Shown here: positions 26,413 to 36,007 of the stretch, in pieces
Layout: each line of letters opens with the position of its first letter
Numbering within the stretch: the first letter of the stretch is position 1
Program-made: the position numbers and the translations under genes
Notes under the pieces: generated by a model
Told to the model about the DNA's origin: nothing
The model's database searches: none
What the model saw: the letters and a program-made list of their open reading frames with translations, nothing else
Source of the DNA: Lysobacter sp036697405
GTDB taxonomy: Bacteria; Pseudomonadota; Gammaproteobacteria; Xanthomonadales; Xanthomonadaceae
Assembly (NCBI RefSeq): GCF_036697405.1
Contig: NZ_JBAHWA010000003.1
Coordinates: forward strand, 186,001 to 250,000
DNA: 64,000 bases
Reading direction: 5' to 3'

Positions 26413-28899
26413 TCAGGACCGCGACGCCTCGGCTTCGGCCGCCGCCGCTGCCGCCGCGGCAGCCGCCTGCTTGCGCCCGTAGATCGTCAGCCCCTCCAGC
26501 GAACGCGTCGGCGCCGGGAACATCAGGCTGGCCAGGTAGCCGATCACGATGCACAACAGGATCGAGATCGCCAGGTAGAAGTACGGGTGGACCATGTCGA
26601 ACGACCAGACCACCAGGGTCAGCACGATGCTGGCGCCGATGCCGATCGCCACGCCGGGCGAGTTGGCGCGGCGGGTGAACATGCCCAGGGTATAGGCGCC
26701 GGCGAAACCGCCGCCGAGCAGGCCGGCCAGCTCGATCGAGACGTCGAACAGCGAATGGATGTCGAAGCGCGACAGCACCAGCGCCGTGCCGATGCCGACC
26801 AGGCCCACCACCACCGTCATCATCTCGGCGAAGAACACGCTCTGCTTGGGCGTGCGGTTCTTGGCCAGCTTCTCGTAGAAGTCCACCGAGATCAGGGTCG
26901 CCACCGAATTCATGATGCCCGACAGGGTGGCCATGGCCGCGGCGAAGATGCCGGCGATGATCAGCCCGGTCACGCCCACCGGCAGTTCGGCGGCGATGAA
27001 CATCGGGAAGGTGGCGTCGATCGGCAGCAGCGGATTCATCCGCTCCGGGTTGGCCTTGTAGTAGACGAACAGGGCGGTGCCGATGGTGTAGAAGACGATG
27101 CCGCCGGGGATCATGATCGCCGCGAAGGCCCAGATCGAACGCCCGGCTTCGCGGTCGGACTTGGTCGACAGGGTGCGCTGCATCAGCACCTGGTCCTTGG
27201 GGAAGGTCAGCACCACCTCGAACAGGACCAGGAAGATGAAGCCCCAGACCGTGGCCTTGGTCAGGTCGAAGCTGAAGTCGAAGGTGTGCATCTTGTTCTC
27301 GGCCATCGCCGCCGACCAGAACTCGCCGAAGCCGCCGCGCAGGCTCCAGATCATGAAGCCGATGGCGAAGATCGCGCCGCCCATCTTCACGATCACCTGC
27401 ACGAAATCGGTCCAGATCACCGCCTTCATGCCGCCCATCGCGGTGTAGACGATGGTGAAGCCGCCCATCAGGATCACGCTCCAGAACACGCTGATGCCGG
27501 TGATGGTGGCGATCGCCAGCGCCGGCAGGAACAGGATCACGCTCATGCGGCTGCCGATCTGCACGAACACGCACAAGGCGCTGGCCAGCATGCGGATCGA
27601 GGGGTGGAAGCGCGTCTCCAGGTAGGAGAACACCGACATCAGGTCCAGGCGCCGCAGCAGCGGCACGATCCACACCGCCACGAACATCAGGCCGAACACC
27701 GCGATCACGTTGTTGGCCATGTACTGCCAATTGGTCTCGAAGGCCTTGGCCGGGATCGCGATGAAACTGATCGAGCTGGTGTTGGCCGCGTACAGGCTGA
27801 TGCCTGCGGCCCAGAACGGAATGGTGCGGTTGCCGACGAAGAAGTTGGCGGTGGAGCCGCGCTTCTCGCGCAGGTAGAAATACAGGCCGATGCCGATCAT
27901 GCCGGCCAGGTAGACCACGATCACGAGCCAGTCCAGCCAGTGCAGGCGCAGCTTGCTGGACTGCACCTGGGCCGTGGCGAAGGCGATGCCGCCGCCGTCG
28001 GCGCCGGCCTGGGCCCAGACCAGGCCGTCGGGCCAGGCCGCCGTGGCGATGCTGGCGCCGGCCTGCGCGCCGGGCAGGGTCGCCCAGCTGGCGGTGATGG
28101 TCTGATAGGTCGCGAACTTGGCGGCGGCGCCCTCTTCCAGCAGATACAGAATATGGGCCTGGCCGATCGCGCGGCCGGAGCCGGCGACGACCCGGCCGGG
28201 CGCGCGGCTGGGCTCGGTCCAGCCCTGCTCCGACGACCAGCGCAGCACGCGATCGCCGCCGTCGTCGGCCGGCACCACCGCGAACAAGGCCTTGGTCTGC
28301 GCAACCAGCGAACGGGCGGCGCCACCGCCGGGCCATGGCGTCAGCGTCGCCCAATGCGGGCGCTCGTCCTCGAAGCGCAGTTGCAGCAGCCGTGTAGCGC
28401 CGTCGCCGGCCGTGCCGGCGATATAGAACGCGTCCGCCGACAGCGCGCCGCGCGCGTCGCCCAGCGCGACCGGCAATGCGGCCAGGGGCTGCAGCGCGAT
28501 CGCGCCGCCGCTCAGGCTCAGCTGCGCGACCCCCGTCGCGACACCCGGTTCGCCCTGCCCCAGCAGCAGATAGGCGCGCTCGCCGTCCTGCACCAGCGAT
28601 ACGACCTCGGACGGATTCGCGTGTTCCGGCCAGCGCAAGGGCGTCCAGGCGCGAGCGCCCTCCTCCAGCGACCAGGCGCCGTCGCGCACGATCGCGACCG
28701 CGCGGCCCTGCACGCGGGCGATGCCGACCAGCGGCGACTGCGTCGCCAGGCTGGGCAAGCGCTCGGAATGCATCGGCGTCAGGGCTTCGGCATGCAGCGG
28801 GCCGACCACGGCCAGCAGCAACGACATCAGCAGCCCGCGCCACCACCCTCCGGCCGCGAACGCGGACGATCCCGATCGATGCATCGATTGCGCGCTCAT
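26413..28899 (-). CDS. Beta-propeller / sodium:solute symporter fusion
   Basis: An 828-residue two-part membrane protein. A signal-anchor or signal peptide (residues 12-38, ending LHAEA) is followed by about 275 residues of Kelch-like propeller repeats. From about residue 316 there is a complete SSS-family symporter with 13 or so helices (LDWLVIVVYLAGMIGIGLYF; FFVGNRTIPFWAAGISLYA). The propeller should face the periplasm. Fusions of a NanM-like mutarotase propeller with an SSS transporter are known for sialic acid, so this may epimerise a sugar acid and then import it with sodium. The C-terminus ends in a poly-Ala tract. Its ATG overlaps the CitE-like gene stop. Confidence 0.85.
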   Translation of the reverse strand: MSAQSMHRSGSSAFAAGGWWRGLLMSLLLAVVGPLHAEALTPMHSERLPSLATQSPLVGIARVQGRAVAIVRDGAWSLEEGARAWTPLRWPEHANPSEVVSLVQDGERAYLLLGQGEPGVATGVAQLSLSGGAIALQPLAALPVALGDARGALSADAFYIAGTAGDGATRLLQLRFEDERPHWATLTPWPGGGAARSLVAQTKALFAVVPADDGGDRVLRWSSEQGWTEPSRAPGRVVAGSGRAIGQAHILYLLEEGAAAKFATYQTITASWATLPGAQAGASIATAAWPDGLVWAQAGADGGGIAFATAQVQSSKLRLHWLDWLVIVVYLAGMIGIGLYFYLREKRGSTANFFVGNRTIPFWAAGISLYAANTSSISFIAIPAKAFETNWQYMANNVIAVFGLMFVAVWIVPLLRRLDLMSVFSYLETRFHPSIRMLASALCVFVQIGSRMSVILFLPALAIATITGISVFWSVILMGGFTIVYTAMGGMKAVIWTDFVQVIVKMGGAIFAIGFMIWSLRGGFGEFWSAAMAENKMHTFDFSFDLTKATVWGFIFLVLFEVVLTFPKDQVLMQRTLSTKSDREAGRSIWAFAAIMIPGGIVFYTIGTALFVYYKANPERMNPLLPIDATFPMFIAAELPVGVTGLIIAGIFAAAMATLSGIMNSVATLISVDFYEKLAKNRTPKQSVFFAEMMTVVVGLVGIGTALVLSRFDIHSLFDVSIELAGLLGGGFAGAYTLGMFTRRANSPGVAIGIGASIVLTLVVWSFDMVHPYFYLAISILLCIVIGYLASLMFPAPTRSLEGLTIYGRKQAAAAAAAAAAEAEASRS

Positions 28900-29744
28900 T
28901 GACGCCCCTTCGCAGCCAGCAGCGCCTGCGCACGTTTCAGGAAAGGCAGATCGATCATACGGCCGTCGACCACGAACACGCCGCGCTCCGGCGCCTGCGC
29001 CGCCGCATCGACGATACGCTGCGCCGCCGCCAACTCCGCCTCGGTGGCGGCGAAGGCGGCGTTGGCCAGCGCGATCTGGCGCGGATGCACGCAGGTCTTG
29101 CCGAGAAAGCCCAGGCGCCGCGCCATCGCGGCCTCGGCGCGATAGCCCTCGTCGTCCTGCAGATCCGCATAGGCGCCGTCCAGGGCGAACACCCCCGCCT
29201 GCGCCGCGGCCATGCGCAGGGCGAACATCGCCGCATGCACGTTGGCGCGGTCGCGCCGGTCCACGCCTTCAGGCTCGAACAGATCGCCCAGCCCCAACTG
29301 CAGCCCGGCCACGCGCGGATGCGCGGCGGCGATCTGCGCCGCGGCGGCGAGCGCGCGCGGGGTTTCGATATTGATCAGCAGGCCGATCGGCCGTTCGACG
29401 CCGTTGCCGGCCTCGGCCGCTTCCACCCCGGCCACCGCCGCGCGCACGGCCTCGGCCGATTCGATCTTGGGCAGGTTCAGCAGGTCCACGCCCGGCCGCG
29501 CCACCGCGGCCAGGTCGGCCGCGAACCAGGGTGAGTCCGGCGCGTTGACGCGCACGATCGCCAGCTTGGCGCTGGCCGCGAGCGCATCGGAGCCGACGAA
29601 CTCGGCCACCGCCACCCGCGCGGCGTCCTTGCGTTCGGCGGCGACGGCGTCTTCCAGGTCGAAGGACAGGGCATCGGCCTCGCCGGCCAGGGCCTTGGCG
29701 AACAGCTCAGGCCGCGTTCCGGGCACGAACAGTTTGCTACGCAT
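28896..29744 (-). CDS. HpcH/HpaI aldolase / CitE-like lyase
   Basis: A 282-residue TIM-barrel lyase of the citrate-lyase-beta/malyl-CoA-lyase family. Visible family residues are the N-terminal RSKLFVPG, FDLEDAV (acidic, Mg-binding side), RVNAPDS with its substrate Arg, LLINIETPRAL (Glu) and LGLGDLFEP (second Mg ligand). These enzymes split CoA thioesters such as malyl-CoA or citramalyl-CoA into acetyl-CoA plus an oxo acid. It is the first gene of the island, overlapping the symporter gene by four bases. Combined with the CoA-transferase at 15203 it suggests activation and cleavage of an organic acid. Substrate not known. Confidence 0.85.
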   Translation of the reverse strand: MRSKLFVPGTRPELFAKALAGEADALSFDLEDAVAAERKDAARVAVAEFVGSDALAASAKLAIVRVNAPDSPWFAADLAAVARPGVDLLNLPKIESAEAVRAAVAGVEAAEAGNGVERPIGLLINIETPRALAAAAQIAAAHPRVAGLQLGLGDLFEPEGVDRRDRANVHAAMFALRMAAAQAGVFALDGAYADLQDDEGYRAEAAMARRLGFLGKTCVHPRQIALANAAFAATEAELAAAQRIVDAAAQAPERGVFVVDGRMIDLPFLKRAQALLAAKGRQ

Positions 29745-30057
29745 GGAACGGCCGAACCTGGGTCGTCTGGGTCGTGGTCGTCGGAGTCATGGCCGGCAGT
29801 GTGCGCCAAGGCAAAGATAGCGAGCGCACAGGCCAGGCATGTTCAAACGATAGCTTTTGTTTCGAATTCGGCCGAACGGCGGGCGCCGGGACGCAGCCGT
29901 TGTACAACCCAGTGCCGTGCGCCACATGGTCGGTACGGACGCCTTCGGAGAACGGCAGCTCGACCGAGCGGAGCCGGTTTGATCGCTTGGCCCGGGATCG
30001 CGCTGGCGCTTCAAGAGCGGGATAACGCTACGGCAATGCCAACCCCGCGGCCCCGTC
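29745..30057. other. Gap upstream of the CitE-like gene
   Basis: A 313-base gap that must hold the promoter of the citE-symporter genes (minus strand). It contains a perfect palindrome TTCGGCCGAA at 29867-29876 next to CGAATTCG, in an AT-richer patch (29840-29870). No coding sequence or clear terminator was seen. Confidence 0.45.
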
Positions 30058-31638
30058 CTACTTTCGGTCGGTGTCCGCGCACCGACCCGCGCGCACGAAG
30101 GCCAGGTCCTCATAGTCGTAGCTGAAATCGGCCTCGGGATCGACCTTCGCCAGGGTCAGGCCGGCCGCGCCCAGGGCCGCGTCGGCCGCGAACGTCAGCC
30201 AGGCCTCGGCGTCGACGCTGGCTTCGTCCCAGTCGACCAGCCAGCGTTCGCCGACGCGCTGCACGGTGCCGCTGAGCATCGGCGACTTCTGCGAGACGAA
30301 GCGCACGCGGCCGTCACGGGCGCAGAGCGCGACCTCGCCGAACCAGGGGTCGCGATAGCGGCCCAGCCAGTTCCGCAGGGCCTGGACTTCGGCCGGGCGT
30401 CGCGCCGAGGTGTCGGGCGCGCGTCGCGCGGCGGGCGTGGCGGCGCGCTCTCGTTCCAACGCCTGCGCGTAGTGGGCGACGTCGCGCCGCTGCTCGGGCG
30501 CGGTGTAATGTTTGACCAGCACCTGGTTCAACACCGTGCGTGCTTCCTCGGCTTCGCCGTTGATCAGGATCACGAAGCCGACGTCGCGCTCGGGCAGCAT
30601 CGTCACCACCGAGTACATGCCCATCAGGGTGCCGGTGTGCGAGACCTTGAAGCGGCCGTCGACGTCGGACAGACGCCAGCCGTAGCCGTAGGCGCTGTAG
30701 CGGCTGCCGTCCCAATCGCGCTGACGCTGCGACACCGGCATCGGCATTTGCGGCGCCCACAGCGCACGCCGCTGCTCGGCCGACAACCAGGGCGTGGCGG
30801 AGGGCTCGGGGCGCAACCAGCTGCGGACCCAGACCAGCATGTCGTCCAAGCTGCAGCGCACGCCGCCGGCCGCGGCCATGGTGGTGTTGGCGATCACGGC
30901 GCCGTCTTGGCGCACCGGCAGATTGCGCTCGCCTTCGCGCCGGTGCGGCTGGGCGACGCTGCCGACGCTGTCGCGGCGCCATTCGCCGATCCGGCAGCCT
31001 TGCAAACCCAGGGGCTGGAACACCTCGCGGCGCAGCAGGGTTTCGTAGGGCGCGCCGCCCGCCGCCGCGGCGACTTCGCCGGCGACGATGTACATCAGGT
31101 TGTCGTAGTCGTAGCGCGAGCGGAAGCTGTGCACGGGCTTGAGGTAGCGCAGGCCGTGGATCACGTCGGCGCGACTGAAGCGGTTCGGCTCCGGCCACAG
31201 CATCAGGTCGCCGGCGCCCGCGCGCAGGCCGCTGTCGTGGATCAGCAGGTCGCGTACCTGCATCTCGCGCGTGACCCAGTCGTCGTACATGCGGAACTGC
31301 GGCAGGTGCTTGATCACCGGGTCGTCCCAGCGCAGCTTGCCGGCATCGACCAGGCGCGCCAGCAAGGCGGTGGTCATGGACTTGCTGTTGGAGGCGATCT
31401 TGAGCAGGGTCTGCGGCGTGACCGGCTCGCCGCCGCCCGCCACCAGCTCGCCGACTCCGCGCCGGTATACGACCTCGCCGTTCTCGACCACGCCGATGGC
31501 GAGCCCGGGCAGGCGGTAGCGTTGGACCACCTCGTCGACGATGGCGTCCATCGCGGCTTGCGGCTGCGGCGCCTGCTGCGCGAGCGCGGGCGCCGCGCAG
31601 CCGAGCGCGGCGAACAGGATCAACCAGGGACGCTTCAT
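30058..31638 (-). CDS. Secreted penicillin-binding-type serine hydrolase
   Basis: A 526-residue exported protein of the class C beta-lactamase family. A signal peptide (residues 1-20, ending ALAQ) precedes the hydrolase domain with the SxxK motif SNSK, the YxN motif YDN (in RYDYDNLMY) and the third motif HTG. All three active-site motifs are therefore intact. About 150 C-terminal residues form an extra domain as in D-aminopeptidase or EstB-like proteins. Its ATG overlaps the lysA stop (ATGA), a tight link to diaminopimelate metabolism. A D-amino-acid peptidase or muropeptide carboxypeptidase is more plausible than antibiotic resistance. Confidence 0.85.
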   Translation of the reverse strand: MKRPWLILFAALGCAAPALAQQAPQPQAAMDAIVDEVVQRYRLPGLAIGVVENGEVVYRRGVGELVAGGGEPVTPQTLLKIASNSKSMTTALLARLVDAGKLRWDDPVIKHLPQFRMYDDWVTREMQVRDLLIHDSGLRAGAGDLMLWPEPNRFSRADVIHGLRYLKPVHSFRSRYDYDNLMYIVAGEVAAAAGGAPYETLLRREVFQPLGLQGCRIGEWRRDSVGSVAQPHRREGERNLPVRQDGAVIANTTMAAAGGVRCSLDDMLVWVRSWLRPEPSATPWLSAEQRRALWAPQMPMPVSQRQRDWDGSRYSAYGYGWRLSDVDGRFKVSHTGTLMGMYSVVTMLPERDVGFVILINGEAEEARTVLNQVLVKHYTAPEQRRDVAHYAQALERERAATPAARRAPDTSARRPAEVQALRNWLGRYRDPWFGEVALCARDGRVRFVSQKSPMLSGTVQRVGERWLVDWDEASVDAEAWLTFAADAALGAAGLTLAKVDPEADFSYDYEDLAFVRAGRCADTDRK

Positions 31639-32888
31639 GCGGTCAGCCACTCCTGCGCCGGGCGTTCGTCGGCGATCATCGCATCGAAGTCCTGGCGGCG
31701 CCGCACCAGCGCGTAACGGCCGCGGTCCAACAAGACCTCGGCGGCCAGCGGCCGCGAGTTGTAGGTCGAGGCCATCGAGGCCCCGTAGGCGCCGGCGCCG
31801 GCGATCGCGATCAGGTCGCCCGCGCGGCAAGCCGGCATCCGCCGCTGCAGCGCGAAGGTGTCGCCGGTTTCGCAGACCGGGCCGACCACGTCGTAGGCGA
31901 CCGTCTGCGCATCGCGCCCATGCAGGGGCAGGATGTCGTGCCAGGCGTCGTACAGGGCCGGGCGCTGCAGATCGTTCATCGCCGCGTCGACGATCAGGAA
32001 GTCGCGCGCCTGGCCGGGTTTGACCCGGATCACCCGGGTCAACAGCAGCCCGGCCTCGGCGACCAGGTAACGGCCGGGTTCCAGGATCAGGCGGCCGGCG
32101 AATCCGGCGAAGGTCTCGCGCAGCATCGCCGCATACTCGTCCGCGGTCAGCGGTGGGTCCTGGTCCTGCCGGTAGCGCACGCCCAGGCCGCCGCCGACAT
32201 CGATGCAGCTCAGCGCGTGGCCCTGGCCGGCCAACTCCCGCGCGAACGCGGCCACGCGCTGCAAGGCCAGGCGGATCGGCGCCAGCTGCAGGATCTGCGA
32301 ACCGATATGCGCATGCAGGCCGTCGAGGCGGACGTTGGGATAAAGGGCGGCCTCGGCAAACCAGCGCCGCGCCTCGCCTATGGACACGCCGAACTTGTTC
32401 TCCGACTTGCCGGTCGAAATCTTGGCGTGCGTGCCCGCATCCACGTCCGGATTGACGCGGACCGACGCCTGCGCGACGACGCCCTGCCCGGCCGCGACGC
32501 GCTGCAGGGTCTGCAGTTCGTCCTGGGATTCGACATTGAAGCGCCAGACGCCCGCCGCCAGCGCCTCCGCCATTTCGCCGGCGGTCTTGCCCACGCCCGA
32601 GAACACGACGGCCTGCGGCGGAATTCCAGCCCGCAACGCGCGTCTGAGTTCGCCGACCGACACGATGTCGGCGCCGACGCCCTGCCCGGCCATCAACTGC
32701 AGTATCGCCAGATTCGAATTGGCCTTGACCGCGTAGCAGATGCGCGCGTCCAGCCCCTGCAACGCGTCTTGCAGGCTTTGCACGCGTTCACGGATCGCGT
32801 TGGCGGAGTAGACGTAACAGGGGGTGCCGACCTGCTCGGCTAGGGCGTGCAGGTCGACGCCGTCGAGACAAGACGTAACTTCGGTCAT
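31635..32888 (-). CDS. lysA: Diaminopimelate decarboxylase
   Basis: A 417-residue PLP-dependent alanine-racemase-fold decarboxylase, the size of E. coli LysA (420). The PLP lysine is Lys55 in CYAVKANSN. HAHIGSQ, the phosphate-binding GGGLGV, EPGRYLVA and the dimer-contributed CETGDTF are all present. It converts meso-diaminopimelate to L-lysine. The start at 32888 is chosen by family length; an ATG 25 codons upstream is open. It is cotranscribed with a penicillin-binding-type hydrolase instead of with lysine-biosynthesis genes, so it may serve DAP salvage from murein; a biosynthetic role is equally compatible with the sequence. Confidence 0.93.
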   Translation of the reverse strand: MTEVTSCLDGVDLHALAEQVGTPCYVYSANAIRERVQSLQDALQGLDARICYAVKANSNLAILQLMAGQGVGADIVSVGELRRALRAGIPPQAVVFSGVGKTAGEMAEALAAGVWRFNVESQDELQTLQRVAAGQGVVAQASVRVNPDVDAGTHAKISTGKSENKFGVSIGEARRWFAEAALYPNVRLDGLHAHIGSQILQLAPIRLALQRVAAFARELAGQGHALSCIDVGGGLGVRYRQDQDPPLTADEYAAMLRETFAGFAGRLILEPGRYLVAEAGLLLTRVIRVKPGQARDFLIVDAAMNDLQRPALYDAWHDILPLHGRDAQTVAYDVVGPVCETGDTFALQRRMPACRAGDLIAIAGAGAYGASMASTYNSRPLAAEVLLDRGRYALVRRRQDFDAMIADERPAQEWLTA

Positions 32889-32938
32889 CAAGCATCCGAG
32901 TGGGCAACGCGAGACAGGTTCGCCGTCATGCGAAACGG

Positions 32939-32977
32939 AAAAGGCCGGCGAACCGCAAGCCACGGCTCGCCGGCAAG
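32939..32977 (-). terminator. Terminator of the Oar-like receptor gene
   Basis: GCCGGCGA (32944-32951) pairs with TCGCCGGC (32967-32974). On the minus strand the stem is followed by CTTTTCCGTTT. It lies directly after the receptor stop codon and separates it from lysA. Confidence 0.8.
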
Positions 32978-32983
32978 GGGTTT

Positions 32984-35965
32984 CTAGAAGTTGACGGAAA
33001 CGGTCAACTGAGCATGACGCGGCTCCTGGAAGCTGCTCCCAAGACCGAAGCGTTCATTCGGGGTACCGATGCTGTCTTGCGGCTCCAGGTCCTGGTCGAC
33101 CGCCAGCTCGCGCTGCTGGTTGAACAGGTTGTAGACGGCAAACTTAACCTTCAGATCTGCACGCCCCAGCTTGGCCTGATAGGTCACGCTGGCGCCGAGG
33201 TCATAGGTCCAATCGGTACGTCCGTAGCCTCCGCGCGGAGACAAGACGTAAACGCGCTGCGACGGGACGGTGGACGTGCAGTTTTGCACGCAGATGTAGT
33301 AACTGTGGAAGTCAGTCTCGTCGAACGGATTGCCTGCGCCGAAACCGGTTATCGGCGAACCCGACTTGACGTCCAGCGTCGCGCCGAACAACCAATGATC
33401 GCCGACTGCATAGGCGCCGCGCAGCTTCAACTGGTGGCGACGATCATTCGCAAGATAGCCGTAACCGTTGTAGTTCACCCACGGATTATCGAAGTTCTCG
33501 GTGCGTCCACTGTCCGCGAAATCGGTATCCGAATTCACCGGCCCTTCGGCATTGCCTTCGCTCTTCGAATAAGTGTAAGACGCGTTAAACGCCCACCTAC
33601 CGTCCCAGGCGCGATCCAACTGCAACTCGATCGCCTTATAGGTGCGGCGCGGCTTCACCCAGCCGGTCTGCCCGACGTAGTTGCCGGCGTCGTCGTATAG
33701 GGCCCAGCCCTCGCGGGAGGTGTCGATATCGATCCAGCCGTCGTTACTGCCGTCGCAGTCGGTATCGCCCCAAACCGTGTTGACTCGGCCAGGGTTGCCC
33801 ATGATCCAGACACTGTCGACCTCACCGCAACGCCCAGTCGCCGTGATGTTCATGTCGTCGATGGCATCGTGCAGCTTGCGATAGGTGCCGGTGATTCCCC
33901 ACGACCAATGGTCGCCGAACATCTGCTGGAATCCGAGTATGGCTTCGTCCTGGTAGACCGGTTCCATGTCGCGATTCACTTCAGCCCGCAGGTCCGGCAC
34001 GGTGCCGTCGCCCTGCGAGTTGTCGACCGGTCCGATCTGACCGCCGAGGATGGGCGTGTTCTGCGGCCCCGCTCCATAGCCCAGGAACTCGTACCAGGTC
34101 CGTTCGTCGAGGAAGCCGCCGGCCTGCTTGATGTTGATCACGTTGGCCACGGGCAGGAAATAGCGGCCGATGTTGCCGAACAACTTGGTGGTGCCGTCTC
34201 CCTTCATATCCCAAGAGAAACCGAAGCGCGGCGCGAGCATATCGTCGATCTTGATATAACTCTTGCCGTCTCCGCCCATATTGTCGAACGCCTCCAGACG
34301 CACGCCCAGGTTCAGCAGCAGGTTCGGCGTGACCGACCAATTGTCTTCCAGGTAGTAGGCTGAATTGATGGTTTCGAAACTGCCGTCGACTTCAAGCCGT
34401 CTCGTGCGAACGACGAGGCCGCTGGCCGGAACGACGCCGCCGTTGAGCGGCGCGCCCGGATTTCGATAGTAGACGTCGTATCGGTAGCCGCTGGGTCCGG
34501 GGTAGTAGCGTTGGTAATCCGACGTGTTCTCCTCATGGTCCAAGCCGAAGCGAAACAAATGGTCGCCGAGTTGCCACTCGAAGTCGGCGCGCGCAGCCTT
34601 TCGATTGTCGATCGCATTCTCGATCAACGAGCTGGACGTACAGCCGCGATCTCCCTGCAGATTTACTGGAACACCTTGGCTAGCCGTACGATTCTCGACC
34701 ACCCGGTTACAGGTGATGTCGTTGAGGCTACTTTGGGCGCGTTCTCGTTCATTCTCGCCGTACAGCAGCTTCATTGAGAAGGAGTCCGACAAGTAGCCGG
34801 AGTACGACAGGGCCCAGTTGGTTCCGCCCGTGTCGTTATATATCTGATTGGTGCGCTGCCCCCTGGTCTTCGTGTCGAAGTCGTATCCGAAGACGTCGGT
34901 GGTCGTACGATTCTTGTCCGAGAAGCCGAATAGCGACAGTAGGTGGTTGTCGTTGATCTGCCAGTCCAACTTGCCACCCCAGAACGGGTCAGTGGCTTTT
35001 CCCATGTTGTAGACGGTTCCGGCGTCGTTGGTGTTGCGTGGCGCGTAGTCGCGTGCCTCGTACATACCGAAGAAGAACAGTCGATCCTTGATCAGCGCGC
35101 CGGACGCAAAAGCATTGAGCGTGGTACGGGAGTAATCGTCCTGACTCGCGGTCAGATAGCGCGTACCGCTGCGGTCGACCCGGTCCTTAGCCGCGGACTG
35201 CCAGGCGCGCGGTTCGAAGTTCAGCTCGGCGCCGGCATGGAAGTCATTGCTACCCGAGCGCGTGACCGCATTGATCACGCCGCCCGTGCTGCGCCCGAAC
35301 TCGACCGAATAGCCACCAGTCTTGACCTGGAACTCCCGATAGAAATTGAACGGCACCGAGGAGAAGCCGACACGGTTGTAGAAGTCGGTGACGTTGAGGC
35401 CGTTGATGTAGACCGTGTTCTCGGCGATCGACGATCCACCGAAAGACAGGCCCTGCCCACCCAGCGAGCCCTTGCCCTTAACCACGCCCGGCGCCAGCAG
35501 CGCCACCGAGACCACGTCGCGTTGCACCGGCAACACGTCGATCTGCTCGCGGGTGATGTTGGTCGCGATCTCAGTCGAGCTGACATCCACCGGACTGATC
35601 CCGCGCGTCCCCACCACCTGTACCGCCGCCAGATCGGTCGCAGCCTGCGAGCCGACATTGACGTTGGTGGTGGTGCCAAGCGACACCGTCACCGGCGTGG
35701 GCTCGCTCGCCGCCCCATCGACACTGGTCTGCAAGGTGTACTGCCCCACCGGCAAGAACGGAAAGCGGTAGTTGCCCTGCTCGTCGGCCTTGACCGTGCG
35801 GGTGAAGCCGGTGTCCGGGCTGCGGATCGTGACCTCGGCGCCTGGCGTGGTGCGGCCGGCCAGCGAGCCGTCGTTGTTGGCCGCCAGCGCGCCCATGGAC
35901 ATCGAACCGAAGCAGAGCCCCATCGCGATGCAGAGCGCGGTCTTCCTCATCGTTGTTGCGCGCAT
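32984..35965 (-). CDS. Oar-like TonB-dependent receptor
   Basis: A 993-residue outer-membrane receptor. A signal peptide (ending GALAA) is followed by a carboxypeptidase-regulatory-like beta-sandwich (residues of about 30-105, GAEVTIRSPDTGFTRTV and GNYRFPFLPVGQYTL). Next come a plug domain (IDVLPVQRDVVSVALLAPG) and a large barrel ending in Phe (TVSVNF). This layout is typical of Oar/peptide-protein TonB receptors of Xanthomonadaceae, often linked to peptidase genes. The start at 35965 is used; ATG 35950 is also possible. It is 42 bases downstream of the transglutaminase-like gene and probably cotranscribed with it. Its GC content is visibly lower than that of its neighbours. Confidence 0.9.
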   Translation of the reverse strand: MRATTMRKTALCIAMGLCFGSMSMGALAANNDGSLAGRTTPGAEVTIRSPDTGFTRTVKADEQGNYRFPFLPVGQYTLQTSVDGAASEPTPVTVSLGTTTNVNVGSQAATDLAAVQVVGTRGISPVDVSSTEIATNITREQIDVLPVQRDVVSVALLAPGVVKGKGSLGGQGLSFGGSSIAENTVYINGLNVTDFYNRVGFSSVPFNFYREFQVKTGGYSVEFGRSTGGVINAVTRSGSNDFHAGAELNFEPRAWQSAAKDRVDRSGTRYLTASQDDYSRTTLNAFASGALIKDRLFFFGMYEARDYAPRNTNDAGTVYNMGKATDPFWGGKLDWQINDNHLLSLFGFSDKNRTTTDVFGYDFDTKTRGQRTNQIYNDTGGTNWALSYSGYLSDSFSMKLLYGENERERAQSSLNDITCNRVVENRTASQGVPVNLQGDRGCTSSSLIENAIDNRKAARADFEWQLGDHLFRFGLDHEENTSDYQRYYPGPSGYRYDVYYRNPGAPLNGGVVPASGLVVRTRRLEVDGSFETINSAYYLEDNWSVTPNLLLNLGVRLEAFDNMGGDGKSYIKIDDMLAPRFGFSWDMKGDGTTKLFGNIGRYFLPVANVINIKQAGGFLDERTWYEFLGYGAGPQNTPILGGQIGPVDNSQGDGTVPDLRAEVNRDMEPVYQDEAILGFQQMFGDHWSWGITGTYRKLHDAIDDMNITATGRCGEVDSVWIMGNPGRVNTVWGDTDCDGSNDGWIDIDTSREGWALYDDAGNYVGQTGWVKPRRTYKAIELQLDRAWDGRWAFNASYTYSKSEGNAEGPVNSDTDFADSGRTENFDNPWVNYNGYGYLANDRRHQLKLRGAYAVGDHWLFGATLDVKSGSPITGFGAGNPFDETDFHSYYICVQNCTSTVPSQRVYVLSPRGGYGRTDWTYDLGASVTYQAKLGRADLKVKFAVYNLFNQQRELAVDQDLEPQDSIGTPNERFGLGSSFQEPRHAQLTVSVNF

Positions 35966-36007
35966 GTTTCCGTTTCCCCTAGAGCATGGCCATGTGGTGA
36001 GCTGCCG

